64,000 bases of DNA from Whitmania pigra (Eukaryota; Annelida; Clitellata; Hirudinida; Haemopidae), in assembly GCA_021613335.1 (NCBI GenBank), contig JAJTWR010000368.1:23501-87500 (forward strand). Direction: 5' to 3'. Both the position numbers and the translations under genes were made by a program. Under the pieces are notes generated by a model that worked only from the letters and a program-made list of their open reading frames with translations, did not search any database and was not told where the DNA came from. This document shows, piece after piece, positions 47,625 through 58,900 of the stretch (the stretch's first letter is position 1; each line of letters opens with the position of its first letter).

Positions 47625-47735
47625 TTTTGAAGTCAGATTGACTATTTGAGCGTTGCATTGTTTTCATCCAAAACTTGCAATTTATCAGTAACTAATTTCA
47701 TTTGACTTTCAAGTGCTTTAAACACGGTGTTTCGC
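47625..47735 (-). pseudogene. Short relic of a SAP-4/5-type coiled-coil segment
   Basis: About 110 bp match the part of SAP-4 and SAP-5 encoding the KTLESQ...DKLHDL...METMQ coiled coil and following Ser-rich segment, with several substitutions and deletions. The rest of 47382-48205 has no gene; 48060-48205 is the shared 3' flank of SAP-5. Confidence 0.6.
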
Positions 47736-48205
47736 TTTTTCTTTAAGTCTTCGAGAAATCGTTAATATTTCTCTTCGATTCACTTGTCAATCTTATCGCC
47801 ATTTATCTCATCGCCTGGTTAAATCGTGGTTTATCAGCGGTAGCAAGCCCTTCTTATCAAAGGTTGTTTACCTCCTCCGAGATCTAAGCTTAGCGCTTAA
47901 TAAAACTTTAAGAGCATTTCCGTCCAGATTTCTTTTTTGTGTTTCCTAAAATAGTGCATCATCTAAAAGCTTCATCTTGGCAGAGTTTTTTGAGTTTCAA
48001 GTGTCTGCTGAACAAACTTCCGAATAAACGAATTAACGTTTCGTCTAGCTGAGTGCCAAAATATATTTTAATAATTGATTGTCGCATCGAAGAAATGTTT
48101 TGTCAAGAAAATGTCTTCAATAATGACTTTTAATTACGAAAATCAGAGTGTTACAATTGATGGGTACTTTTATTGAACAACACTTTCAAATCATTAGCAA
48201 TCTGT

Positions 48206-48967
48206 TTATCGTCCTACATAGCCAGCACCCTGTTGCAAGTGTATTTCAAGAGAATCAACACCCGTGTAATGATTATAATTATTATTGTAATTATTATTAT
48301 TGTTGTGCCGATAAAATGATGCGGTACTACTAATACTATGGTTCATGATAGGAGCAATGTAATACTGTGAATTATTCAAATTATTATAATGAGGTGGCAA
48401 CCCAACAGGAACGTACGATTGCTGATAGAAACCGGGGTTGTACAATCCTTGAGTCATTCCGTCATGAATAATAGGATGTCCTCTTACATTTGTTGGAGCA
48501 GGATTAACTTGATATTGTTCTTGAAATACATTCGCACTTCCTTCTGCCTTGTTCTTTAAATCCACACATGAATTTGATTTGACCTTTTCTTTCGTTTTGC
48601 AGTCGGATTCACTATTTGAGGTTTGCATTGTTTCCATTCTCGCATATAAATCGTGCAATTTATCAGTCACTAATTTCACTTGACTTTCAAGTGTTTTAAA
48701 CATCTTATCATTTTCTTTTAAACTTTCTGACAGATTGGTCACTTTTTGCGCCACTTTTCTCAAGCTGGGTTCCGTTTCGTCCAGCTCCAGGTTTTCTCTC
48801 TGGTTCTCAGCAGTGTCAAATCGATACTTGGTTGGATCGTGACCATTTTTGATCAACCAACTATAGAGGTCATCTTTTATTAAAAGCGCAGTATCACGTT
48901 TAAACACTTTACGTTTTAGTACTTGTTTAAATATTTCCTCAACGCTCAGTTCGTCTAAGTGCTTCAT
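48206..48967 (-). CDS. SAP-like coiled-coil protein with Asn/Tyr-rich C-terminus (SAP-5)
   Basis: A single-exon 253-aa protein. The N-terminus (residues 1-50) is a diverged relative of the SAP module: LDELSVEEIFKQVLKRKVF then IKNGHDPTKYRF, the last part matching the RNGHNP signature of the paralogs; the central LSTxGxK motif is lost. Residues about 63-110 form a coiled coil (LRKVAQKVTNLSESLKEND...). Residues 150-253 are rich in Pro, Asn, Gln and Tyr (VPVGLPPHYNNLNN, NNNNNYNNNYNHY), low-complexity and prion-like. There is no acidic repeat or hydrophobic tail. It is therefore a distinct subfamily sharing only the N-terminal architecture. Function is unknown. Confidence 0.65.
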   Translation of the reverse strand: MKHLDELSVEEIFKQVLKRKVFKRDTALLIKDDLYSWLIKNGHDPTKYRFDTAENQRENLELDETEPSLRKVAQKVTNLSESLKENDKMFKTLESQVKLVTDKLHDLYARMETMQTSNSESDCKTKEKVKSNSCVDLKNKAEGSANVFQEQYQVNPAPTNVRGHPIIHDGMTQGLYNPGFYQQSYVPVGLPPHYNNLNNSQYYIAPIMNHSISSTASFYRHNNNNNYNNNYNHYTGVDSLEIHLQQGAGYVGR

Positions 48968-49249
48968 CCTTGCTTAATTTTAGGAATTCGAGTGCGAGCT
49001 ATATAAATTTACAAATTAACTGTCTTCCTATCTCTATTGCCGACCTTACACTCGCTACAAGAAAATTTAAAGAAAGCCCAGCTGATAGCTAAAATGAAAT
49101 AAAAGAATTAAATCAGAGTAATAAAAAATTAAATTGTAATAATTTTGTAAATTTTAGGGCCTTTTTAAAATTCTATATTAACATTCAATAAGCAGGCCCT
49201 TAACGACAAAATGATTTTGTTATTTTCAAAATCAAATTATATAAAAATA

Positions 49250-49480
<231 letters not shown>

Positions 49481-49539
49481 ATTGATAAAACGGTAGATTC
49501 TCCCTATGATTTTTAAATAAATTCGGCATATGCAAGCCA

Positions 49540-50280
49540 TTGGTTATTGGTTTAATATGTATTTTAATTTATTATCTTCGTATTATTATTAAAAAACAGC
49601 AATAATTGAGAAAATTGGTAAGCCGTTTGCAAGAGAGCCGTCCCACAATACGCATTTGCCAGTTAGCTAATGTTCCGCGGCTCTGCCAACAAATTTATGC
49701 TAGGGGCCTAACCCGGCCCTATGTGACCTCTCCGTTTCTTACCATATTTTACCATATGTGGTCAATTTTATTTCTATCGCGAGGTGGCGCAGGCATAGAA
49801 TCTCCAATGAATAATCGAACTTTTTAAAAATTAACTTGGCTACACCTTTCTGATTCAGAAACATTAATTCTTAACATCTCAAACACTCAGCTCTAAAATA
49901 TCTTTTAACATTTTAATATTTTGTTCCGTGTTGCCATGCTAGCCTCATTGACTATTAATGCACCATAATGCACTCGAAGAGGGAGTCCCCGGGAACTCCC
50001 CCACCCAGATATAAGCGTAAGATCCATAGAAGAGCCAGAGTACAAGCACAGAACCATGGTATGCATTTGTCCACTACCTTGATAGTGGTGATTGATCTAC
50101 TGACAATATTACCAAGACATTATACTAAGACCAATTACTAATTTCAACTACTAATCGAAATTGCAAACAGTAAACAAATAATAATAATATAAATAGTTAA
50201 TTAAATAATAAACCACAACCTCGCATCACATCACTCGAGGCAACAACCGAGATGACAATGACTAAGAGTTCCAATTTTTT
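49540..50280. other. Unassigned sequence with two GC-rich islands
   Basis: No recognised gene. About 49618-49690 contains AGAGCCG and CGGCTCT 45 bp apart (a potential stem). About 49978-50010 contains a short near-palindrome, GGGAGTCCCCGGGAACTCCC. No tRNA or known ncRNA could be assigned. The 73-codon frame at 49606-49827 has no familiar motif. Confidence 0.35.
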
Positions 50281-50284
50281 TAAA

Positions 50285-51690
50285 TTTTATTTTCTTAATT
50301 TGTCATCAGCGATGCAATAGAGTACAATCGAGCTCCAAATTATGAATTTCGCAAGACGTTCCGGAGGTAACCACCGTAGGGGGTACTGTCGGCCGCCCGG
50401 TCTTCGATGGAATGTCCACTGGCAAACTGAGGAGTCTCTCAACAAAACTGGTTGTCTTAGAAAATAAAGCGAAATTTCGTCGAGTAGAAACTTGATCGTA
50501 GAAAACTAGTGTAAAAACCATGGAGCGGTTAATGCCTGCGTCTTCCGGTGATTGAGGATCGAGAATGTGCAGCAATTCCTTTAATTTCGATCTCTGCTTG
50601 AACTCGACAAAAGAGGAATTTCGAGGGACGACTGCCTGAACGGATTTCACCCAACGGAGCGATTTCGAGACAAAGTGAGATATTGGAAAAAAATAATAAA
50701 ACAAGCGAACCATGCTCTTTTTGACCCAAAAATCCAGAAAAAGGTTTAAATAAAAGCAATCGAAATTCCGTCTGTAAAATCAAATAGTAAAACTCCTGGC
50801 AATGAATGTAAAACGCTGCAAAATATCGAAATTAATCTTAAATTCCCGAACGAGCGAAACCGACCTTCAACAAAGCAAATATGAAAAAGATGGCAAAAAT
50901 GTCCGATCAACCGTGGAGAAGTTGGAGAAACTACAGGGTCGAAGAGATCCGGGGTCGCGCATCTTTCCTTACATCCGCGACTCGACGTCATGGGTCGCTC
51001 GCGAGCCACGAAAGCGCACGAGCATCGGCAGGTTAATCTGGAACGCAAGCACTCCGATCGGCGGCTAAATTAAGTAAGAAGCAGACGTCCATTGGCCTCT
51101 TGAATTAAGCGAACATCTATCAGCTGCTAGTTGGTGATAATGGATTCTCGGCATCGACACAAACAGTAAAACGCAAAGACGAGCAGTCACAACACCAAGG
51201 TAAAAAACAAAAGCTTAGAACTTCGACCCGTCTTCCTCCCCAGACACTCCGGGCATCCATTCCTCCCTCGACACGGAAAAACAGGACTCAGCGACACCGA
51301 CAACCGATCAAAGACGACGCAGTCTAAAACAAAACAAAACAAAACGACCGAAGAGGAATGACAGACGACGGGAAGGAGGTTGAAACTCTTGCGACCGTGG
51401 CATCGTTGCCAAAAAATAATCACATCCAAGTCGAGTCGCCCCTGTTAACTATCCAGCTATCAATGTAACGTAATATATATATATATATATCTCGTACCAA
51501 ACGTCTTCGACTCGACGGCAACTTGCACGACGGAGCGCGAGGTCGAAAGGGTGGCAAGCGACCGTCCGACTGGCGAGGGCGAATATCAAGCAAAACTACA
51601 CCGAAAAACTGTAAGCAGAGGCAAAAGGAATCTTGAAACTGGGACCAGTGCCAATCTTCAAGGGGGAAGGATAGGGGCAGGTACGAGGAG
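50285..51690 (-). other. Probable 3' untranslated region of the W-F-x-H gene
   Basis: This stretch has distinctly higher GC than its surroundings and lies directly downstream of the minus-strand stop at 51691. Several open frames occur, on both strands, but none shows a known domain or splice-consistent extension. On the minus strand AATAAAA occurs near 50290, a candidate polyadenylation signal. A short (TA)n run lies at 51470-51490. The 3' UTR assignment is inference. Confidence 0.35.
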
Positions 51691-53838
51691 CTACTGGTCG
51701 TGGTGGAAGACATTGTACATGTCCGAGTTCTGGACCCTGGAGCTAGGCCTGCCCTTGGACGTGTGCAGTGGCTGAGGAGGTGCATTGGGATCATGGGAGA
51801 ACCAGTTCTCCGATTCTCCTCTCATCCTCGAGGCGTTCTGATTCCCCTCGGCCGAACCCATCCTGTGGCTCGGGGTGGAGTGGTTCTTGGCCGCGTCGCT
51901 GGAGTCGTGGGAGAACCAGTCCGAGGTTGCCTTGTCCCTTGACAATTAATTATTAATTAACGATTAATTAAAAGCCATTTTTGCTGCTAAACATAATGTA
52001 GAATCAGCGAGCATTATCAATTGTAATTAATTGTAACAAGTAAATAATTAACTATCTAGTAATTCAACGGTTCATGAAAAACATTTCGATTGATAATGCC
52101 ACTAATTACAGACAGTAGTAACATTGATACTCGCACTTGTATCATCTTAGGCCATACTTGGTACACGAAAGACACAAGATTGCATTAAATTACTAACATT
52201 ATCTGTTTACACCTATGATCCTACCCCAACCACTAGCATTACTATTGCTATTATTATTATCATCACCATCAGCATCATCATCATCAGCCATAATATTAAG
52301 GGGGTCGTACCTTATGCAATTGGCCTCTCCTTCCTGGGTAGCATTCATGGTCTTGGGCTCAGCCTCTGGACACTTTGCTTCCCCCCCTCCGATGCACCAA
52401 GTGGCACAGGCAGACGACACGGACGTACTGTTCTCCGTCTTCCCAGGTTTGGAGTCCCCGTCTGGATGTTTGGCTGCCACCTCATCTTTCTGAGCGATTA
52501 ATTTGAGCAATTTGAGCGAGGCAATGATTACGTTGCGACTCATTAAAACTTGGTCTCTGTGTTTGCAACATACTGATTGGAATAAACTGATTTTTAACCG
52601 GTTAATAATACTTAACGACGGTTAATAACCAGCCGATATTGTTAATACGTTAATCTTATTATATCATCATCATCGTCGTCATCGCCAACGTGGTTGTGGT
52701 AGGCCACAAGAGAGATGGGTCCAATATGCGACCTCAATAAAACTTAGAGCTTTTATAGAAGGTATAATAGAAGGCCTGCATTCAATTTACTGCTTCAAAA
52801 GGATGTCTTCTTTTGTAATGCTCGTCATCCCGTAGGTCGTAATCACTCTGGTTGATGCGTACCATTGCGTCATCAACAACAACAACAACAACAACAGCAA
52901 TTTGGATCTTACCGGATCACATTCTGCGCCAAACTCTGCATCGCACTAAGCCTAGACGCTAACCAATTCACATTAGCCTCGTCACGTGACCAACTTACCT
53001 TACGACGACAACATTATTATTAACAATATTTTTAAAATCTAATCATCACCGTCATCGTTATTACCCGGCTCAAAACTTGAGAAATACTATTACATTTCTA
53101 TTCCTAATTTCACCACTGCATATATTTAAGTTGGCATCCTGTATTATTCTTGTTGTTCTTGTTTATCATTCTTAAACCGATGTGTGATGCACTGTGGTAA
53201 ACATGCTACTGCGTATTAGTATTAGTCACGCTCTGTCGTTATTGTACGACGTCTTATTTTAAGTGCCTCGACTCTGCATTCTCTTCTTGCTAATGAAACC
53301 ATGATGGTGATGATAATGAATAAGACCACACAATGATGATAACGCTGATGATAACCATACAATAATGATGATGATAATTATACAATGATGAGGATTGTGA
53401 TTATAACCACACAAATGTCTCTATTTGGGCTCAGAAATCAAACAACAATTACATTTAAACTAGGCCCATGTTTCAGTGTACATGACGAAACATGTAAACA
53501 TGGGAATGCCAATAATCTCTATCCTTTAGATCATTCTGATAATCATCATGATCACAATCACAACCACTACCGTTGCCATCATCTCACCTCAACCACTACC
53601 ATCATCATCATCATCATCATCATCATCACAACCACTACCATCACCATCTCACCTCTCCATGTTTGAACCACTGGTTGGAATTGCAGACGGGTTTTATCAT
53701 CTGAGCCTTGCACGAAGACGAGGGTGGTGCATCCGTGATCGGTTCCACGACAACGTTGTTCTGGGCCTTGGGTTCGGACCTGTGGGTGAACCAATCGCTA
53801 CCCTCCCTGTTGCGAGCTGCGTAGGCTTTGGCGTCCAT
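51691..53838 (-). CDS. W-F-x-H repeat protein, three coding exons, 203 aa
   Basis: Exons 53838-53653 (62 codons, phase 0), 52489-52311 (phase 2) and 51937-51691, with donors GTGAGA and GTACGA and AG acceptors that keep one frame to a stop. It starts MDAKAYAARNREGSDWFTHR. Five short related motifs are spread along it: SDWFTH, NQWFKH, SDWFSHD, ENWFSHD and the degenerate YNVFHHD near the C-terminus, separated by polar, presumably disordered linkers of 30-70 residues. Middle-exon cysteines (SACATWC, CIR) are scattered. No signal peptide or membrane segment is seen. I do not recognise the family; the layout suggests a short linear motif binding one partner several times, or a tryptophan-anchored peptide repeat. 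Additional 5' non-coding exons could lie towards 55 kb. Confidence 0.7.
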
Positions 53839-55942
53839 GACAGATTTTTGTTTGCTTGTTCGTTCGTTCGTAAATCGATTTGAAAGTAAAACTCGAGAAG
53901 TGCCTTTGTAACTTTCAATGAACTGCTTTATATTCACAAACGATGTCTGGAAAGATTTAGGATTTTTTAAATTTTTAAGGTTATTTTTTGCAGTACACTT
54001 AAATAGGCACAGAGTGTTAAACAACATTTAGTTAATAAACTTAAATGCACGTAAAATAAACGGTTAGTAAAAGACAACAAATATTTTGATAATTAAGCAA
54101 ACAAACTCATCAAAGATCTTAGTTTTAACAATCTAAGAGTCAATTACAAATGAGGCACTTGACTGAAATTAATAAAATGGAAATCAATAGGCTTTTTAAG
54201 GCTCCTCAGAGTACCATGAGTGTCTAAGTCTAAGTCTCAGAAATAGTGCCCTGATGCTGCAGTTAAGCGGGCAGACGACACCTTACATCTTTATATCTTG
54301 ACTCAAAATGCTTTAACCCAACCTTAATGGGTCCTTAAGTCTGAGAAACTGTATTTGTATTTTAATGTATCTGACATGTAATAGCAAGTTAGAATAATGC
54401 CCGCGCAATGCTTAATCAGTCGAGTATTATTCTATATTAATTAATACTAATTAGTCTGCTTTTCATTTGGCTGGCACCACCACAAATGCTCAATTTCACA
54501 AAGCCAGACATCTGCCACGACTGGGTGAATATATATCTCCGAAATAACCATTAGCAATAATAATATTATTTCAAATTAATTACATAATCGCAAGTCACGT
54601 AAAACCTAATATGTAACGCATCACATAACGAATTAATTCGCCAAAACGATCCGCCGACCTCTGCCCCAGACATCAACGCGAAACGTCGCAACAACGCAAC
54701 GCCAACAAATGCAATTTAATTCAAATCGGACGATCGAAAAGCCACTTCGACCATCTTAATAACTCCAACCGAGCAATCAAAACCTTACCGCGCAACCAGA
54801 GCAGCAAGCAACAGGCTTATTTGCCGGCGGAGTTGTTTTTTTTTTTTTGTAAAAAACGCGACATGTAATGGTTGTCGCCTGTAATCGACTGTCTCTGGCA
54901 GAAAGCGAAGCATAAACGGACATCGATCGTAACCTCATAACCAAAACTAAAAATGGACATTTAATCGACATAACGAGAAGAAAATTGCCGAACACGATAC
55001 CAACCTCGACTGTAGCTAGGACTGTTAAAGACGAAATATGCCGATTGCCTTGCGGGTGGAGCTTCTTAAGAGAGTGATGTTGCCAGTACGAATTCTGTTA
55101 CGACCAGACGGAATTTTTGTCGATGTAAAATAATTTTATTTATTTTTTTACATCTAAGTTAAATAGAAATAGTAGAAGTTTGCGTGTGACGCTCGAGTTT
55201 TTTTCAAAATGTTTGTATTTAATAAACAATTAGGTGGTCTAAATTACGAATCAATGACGACTAAATTGTAGGGCAATTTATTTTTAATTAGTAAAATTTA
55301 GAAAATGTAATTAGCATTCTCGGATCGATGGAGGGATTATTCAAATTAGGGTGATTCAATTCTAGGAGAGAGACAAAGACAAGGTTGTAACAGATTAACA
55401 ACCGTAAGGTTTAAAATAAAATATGCTAAATTATTCCATAAATAAATATAACACTTGTGTTATTTAATTCCAACGGAATAGCAATAACATCATTAGTTGG
55501 CCTACTTGCAGTAGTAGCTAACCGTTATTTAAAATATCAAGCATTAAAATAATTTTTTTTGTATTTTAATTTATTTGAAATTACACTCAACGGCCGATTT
55601 TTAAAAGTTAAGCATTGTCATGCGCATCGACAAAAACAATTATTAAATAAATGTTATTTATTAAATGAATGTAATAAATAATATTTGCTTTTAATTTTAT
55701 CGTTTAAAAATCGCCAGCACGTTGTTGAGATCCTTTCTGCCAACGGCCCGACCAGAAACTGCTCTGACATACCGTGTCGCAATTAGACCGATCGTGCACT
55801 GATCCTGTTTATTTAAGTCCCTTTTTAAATTTTTGGAGCCGAGTTTGTTTTTGCCTGAAGAGGCGATCGGGCGAGCTAATATAAGACGAGGCGCGTTGTG
55901 TATTTAATTGCGTAATTTGATCGCATCTCACGTTGAATCGAA
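53839..55942. other. Intergenic region between divergent genes
   Basis: It separates the minus-strand W-F-x-H gene from the plus-strand ZIP gene and should contain both promoters. About 54640-55000 is less AT-rich, but its 72-codon frame shows no motif. No repeat of the array is seen. Confidence 0.45.
55877..55886 (+). promoter_or_regulatory. Possible TATA box of the ZIP gene
   Basis: TAATATAAGA lies about 57-66 bp upstream of the start codon in a locally GC-rich context (GGGCGAGC, GAGGCGCG). The transcription start would fall near 55910. Assignment rests on position only. Confidence 0.3.
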
Positions 55943-58900
55943 ATGAAGACTAGATTCTTTCTCGCCGCTTTGAGTTTGGTTATTTTTCTAAGTTCTGCTT
56001 ATTCACACGAAGATCATCACGAAGACGAGGTAGGTTTAAATAACTTGTTAATGCCTTCTGATGCAATATGGCTAATCTTTGGAGTGGTTGCTTATATGCG
56101 CCAAACAATGGCCGAGCTAATTAATTGCCAATGTTTGTGATTGCTGTTGTGCAATAAATCAATTACGTAAATGATTTATTAATTTTGGAAGGTTTTTTTA
56201 CTTTAAGATATCACCAAGGTGCTACTTGCCTAGTTTTGATCTTTGATCTTTATTCTTTTAATGCTCCATCTGTTTAGGCCCATGCTGGCAAAGTTTATCA
56301 CTATTATTAATAATCCAGTTGATTCATAGAATTATTTAACAATTTATTGTAATTTATTAACAACATTGCATTTAGAATCTTGCAGCATGTAACTTTTACG
56401 TTAACTATTATTTCTTAACCAGCACCACACGCACGCTGATGACCACGCAACGTTAAACCAAGGTTCGCAGCTGGCGAAGCTGATGAAGGACCTAGAGAGT
56501 TACTGCCTTGGAAAGGTAAGCGATTATGATTACGATAATGATGACGATAATTTTGATAGTGATTATAATGTAGGTAATGATTATAATTATTATTATGATA
56601 TAGGTAATGATTATTATTATTATATTGATGATGACATTTGCAAGTATGATGAAGATGATGATGATAATATGATAATAATATGATGATATTGGTGATAGTA
56701 ATTCAAACTAAAATATTCTTCTGAATCCCCTCCAATGTATAAAAAGCATTCTACGTCATCAACATCGTCTTTCGTTCGATCGGTTTTTAGTTTTTTAGAT
56801 CCACAAACCGTTTTCTTTCAGATGCACAACGACAAAACCGACAACAACACAACATCCAACTTGCTCAACAACAACAGTGTCGACGACATCAAAGACGATG
56901 GCGTCAACTTCACGAAAACGTTTTGCGAACCTGTCATGAACGTCATGAGGCTTTCTGAACAACGGACGACGACGGAGTTGCAACAGGAGAAGTCGATGCC
57001 AGCTTCGAGTCGGTGATTTTTGAACTGAACTGAATTGGAATGTAAATTATTGATGACAATAATTATTAGGAAAATAATTATTATGATAACTGTAATATTA
57101 ATGATAATTTAATGGCATATATATTGTATAGAGAATTGACTTTATTGATGTTAATAATTGTTATGATAGTATTATTAATAATAATAATGATGATATAATG
57201 GTAATAATAATGATAATTATGATGATAATAATATTAAATTTGTTATTATTAATAATAGTTAATGGCAACGTTACGATTGCAAAAGTCCTAACTGGTTTTT
57301 ATTGTGCACTTCTGGATATAAAATATTTATCATCGTATCAATTGATACTGATTGCTATCTTCACGTATAAATATCCAAACAATCTATTGCCTCGTTCATT
57401 CGGTAACTTTTTTAAACGTTCATCCGATATTCGCTCGCATCGTTTGCTGTCCGTCGACAAACACAGACCCGAAGTTTCTCGAACCACGCTCAAAAAAGAC
57501 TTTCAAGTTTCGAAGTGCTCTGGCCCTCGCATGTTTTCCTCGACTCCCGTCACCATTGCTTTCTCCAAATCCATATCTATTTTCAAATGTACTTGCTAAT
57601 CATATATCATGACTAAGTAAAATCATCTCGTGTGGAACAGACAGCCAATCAGCGGGAGTGTATTCCTCTGGTTTGACCTGTTTTTTTATATTACTAAAGT
57701 ATCTATGTCTGTCTATGTAATTAAGATGGTTATATATTGTTGTAACCGTGTTTTGTTAGTATTTGAATATTTTTTTTTTGTTTAATAAATATCTCTCTAA
57801 AAAAATAAATAAATTAATTAGTTAATAGCTTGTGATATTTTTGGAACTGTGATTTCAATTGATAAAAATAATTGTTGTATTTTAAGGATATTCTTAAGTA
57901 TTATCAACGATTAATTAATATATTATAATTGTAATTGTAACTTCATTTATATAGTGCCATATGCATAGCGTCAGAATATATATTAAGCAAGATAGTTTAA
58001 AATATCATAATAATAATACTCACTTTTAGTATTTAAATAATTATTTATTGCATTACTCATTTTAGTATTTTAAAATTAATACCACCTTTAATACTCTTCT
58101 AATAGCTTAGTAACAATTAAGCTCTGACATCGATAAGTGCCTACTATCTAAACACATGACTTTTACTAAACAACTAATCATCTAATAACAGTATTAGTAA
58201 CGTACTACTTAATAATATTAAATTAGCATTAAGACCATCAATCGAGCTTTAATAAAAGTTTTGAAATAATAACTAACATTACTAACATGATTAATTGTGT
58301 AATTAATATAATTAAATACCTAAATTATTCCCTCACAGCCTGGGGCTATGCCTTCCTGGCTTGTATCATAATCAGTTTGGTCGGGCTATTGGCAGTGGCC
58401 GTCATACCCTTAATGCACAAAGTCATTTACAACCACCTCCTCCAATTCCTCGTCTCGCTGGCCATCGGGTCGCTCGCAGGGGATGCCCTACTCCACCTCA
58501 TACCCCATGTGAGTGAGAATGCGTGCTGTTATGGTGATGATGATGATGATGATGATGATGATGGTTATTCTGCATATTTTGTTTACTGGTAATGTCGTTG
58601 TTGTCATTTTGTCGTTGATGTCGTTTTATTATTTCTTTAGCACTGGTTGCTTTTGCCCGTATTTGTAGCTATAATGATTTCCTTAGGATTGCCAGTGCAA
58701 TAAAAGTTAATTAACAAATAAATTAGTCAATATAATGATATACTGTTATACTAACAATATCTTGTTATATACTACTTATAATAACAGTAGTGATGGTAAT
58801 CATTGCAACAGTCATAACGGCCATAAAGATATATGGACGGATGACTTGTGTGAAATTATAAACGGATGTCCCAGTGTCCTTGACAACAAATGACTTTCAA

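Noticed and set aside
50306..51794. Several frames of 70-135 codons on both strands in the GC-richer block
   Set aside because: No known motifs, and splice-consistent links to the W-F-x-H exons were not found. A 3' untranslated region explains the composition better.
57198..57612. 133- and 86-codon frames in ZIP intron region
   Set aside because: Composition is exon-like between 57400 and 57600, but no ZIP, signal or other domain motif is visible and splice signals could not be placed. Kept only as a question in the ZIP finding.
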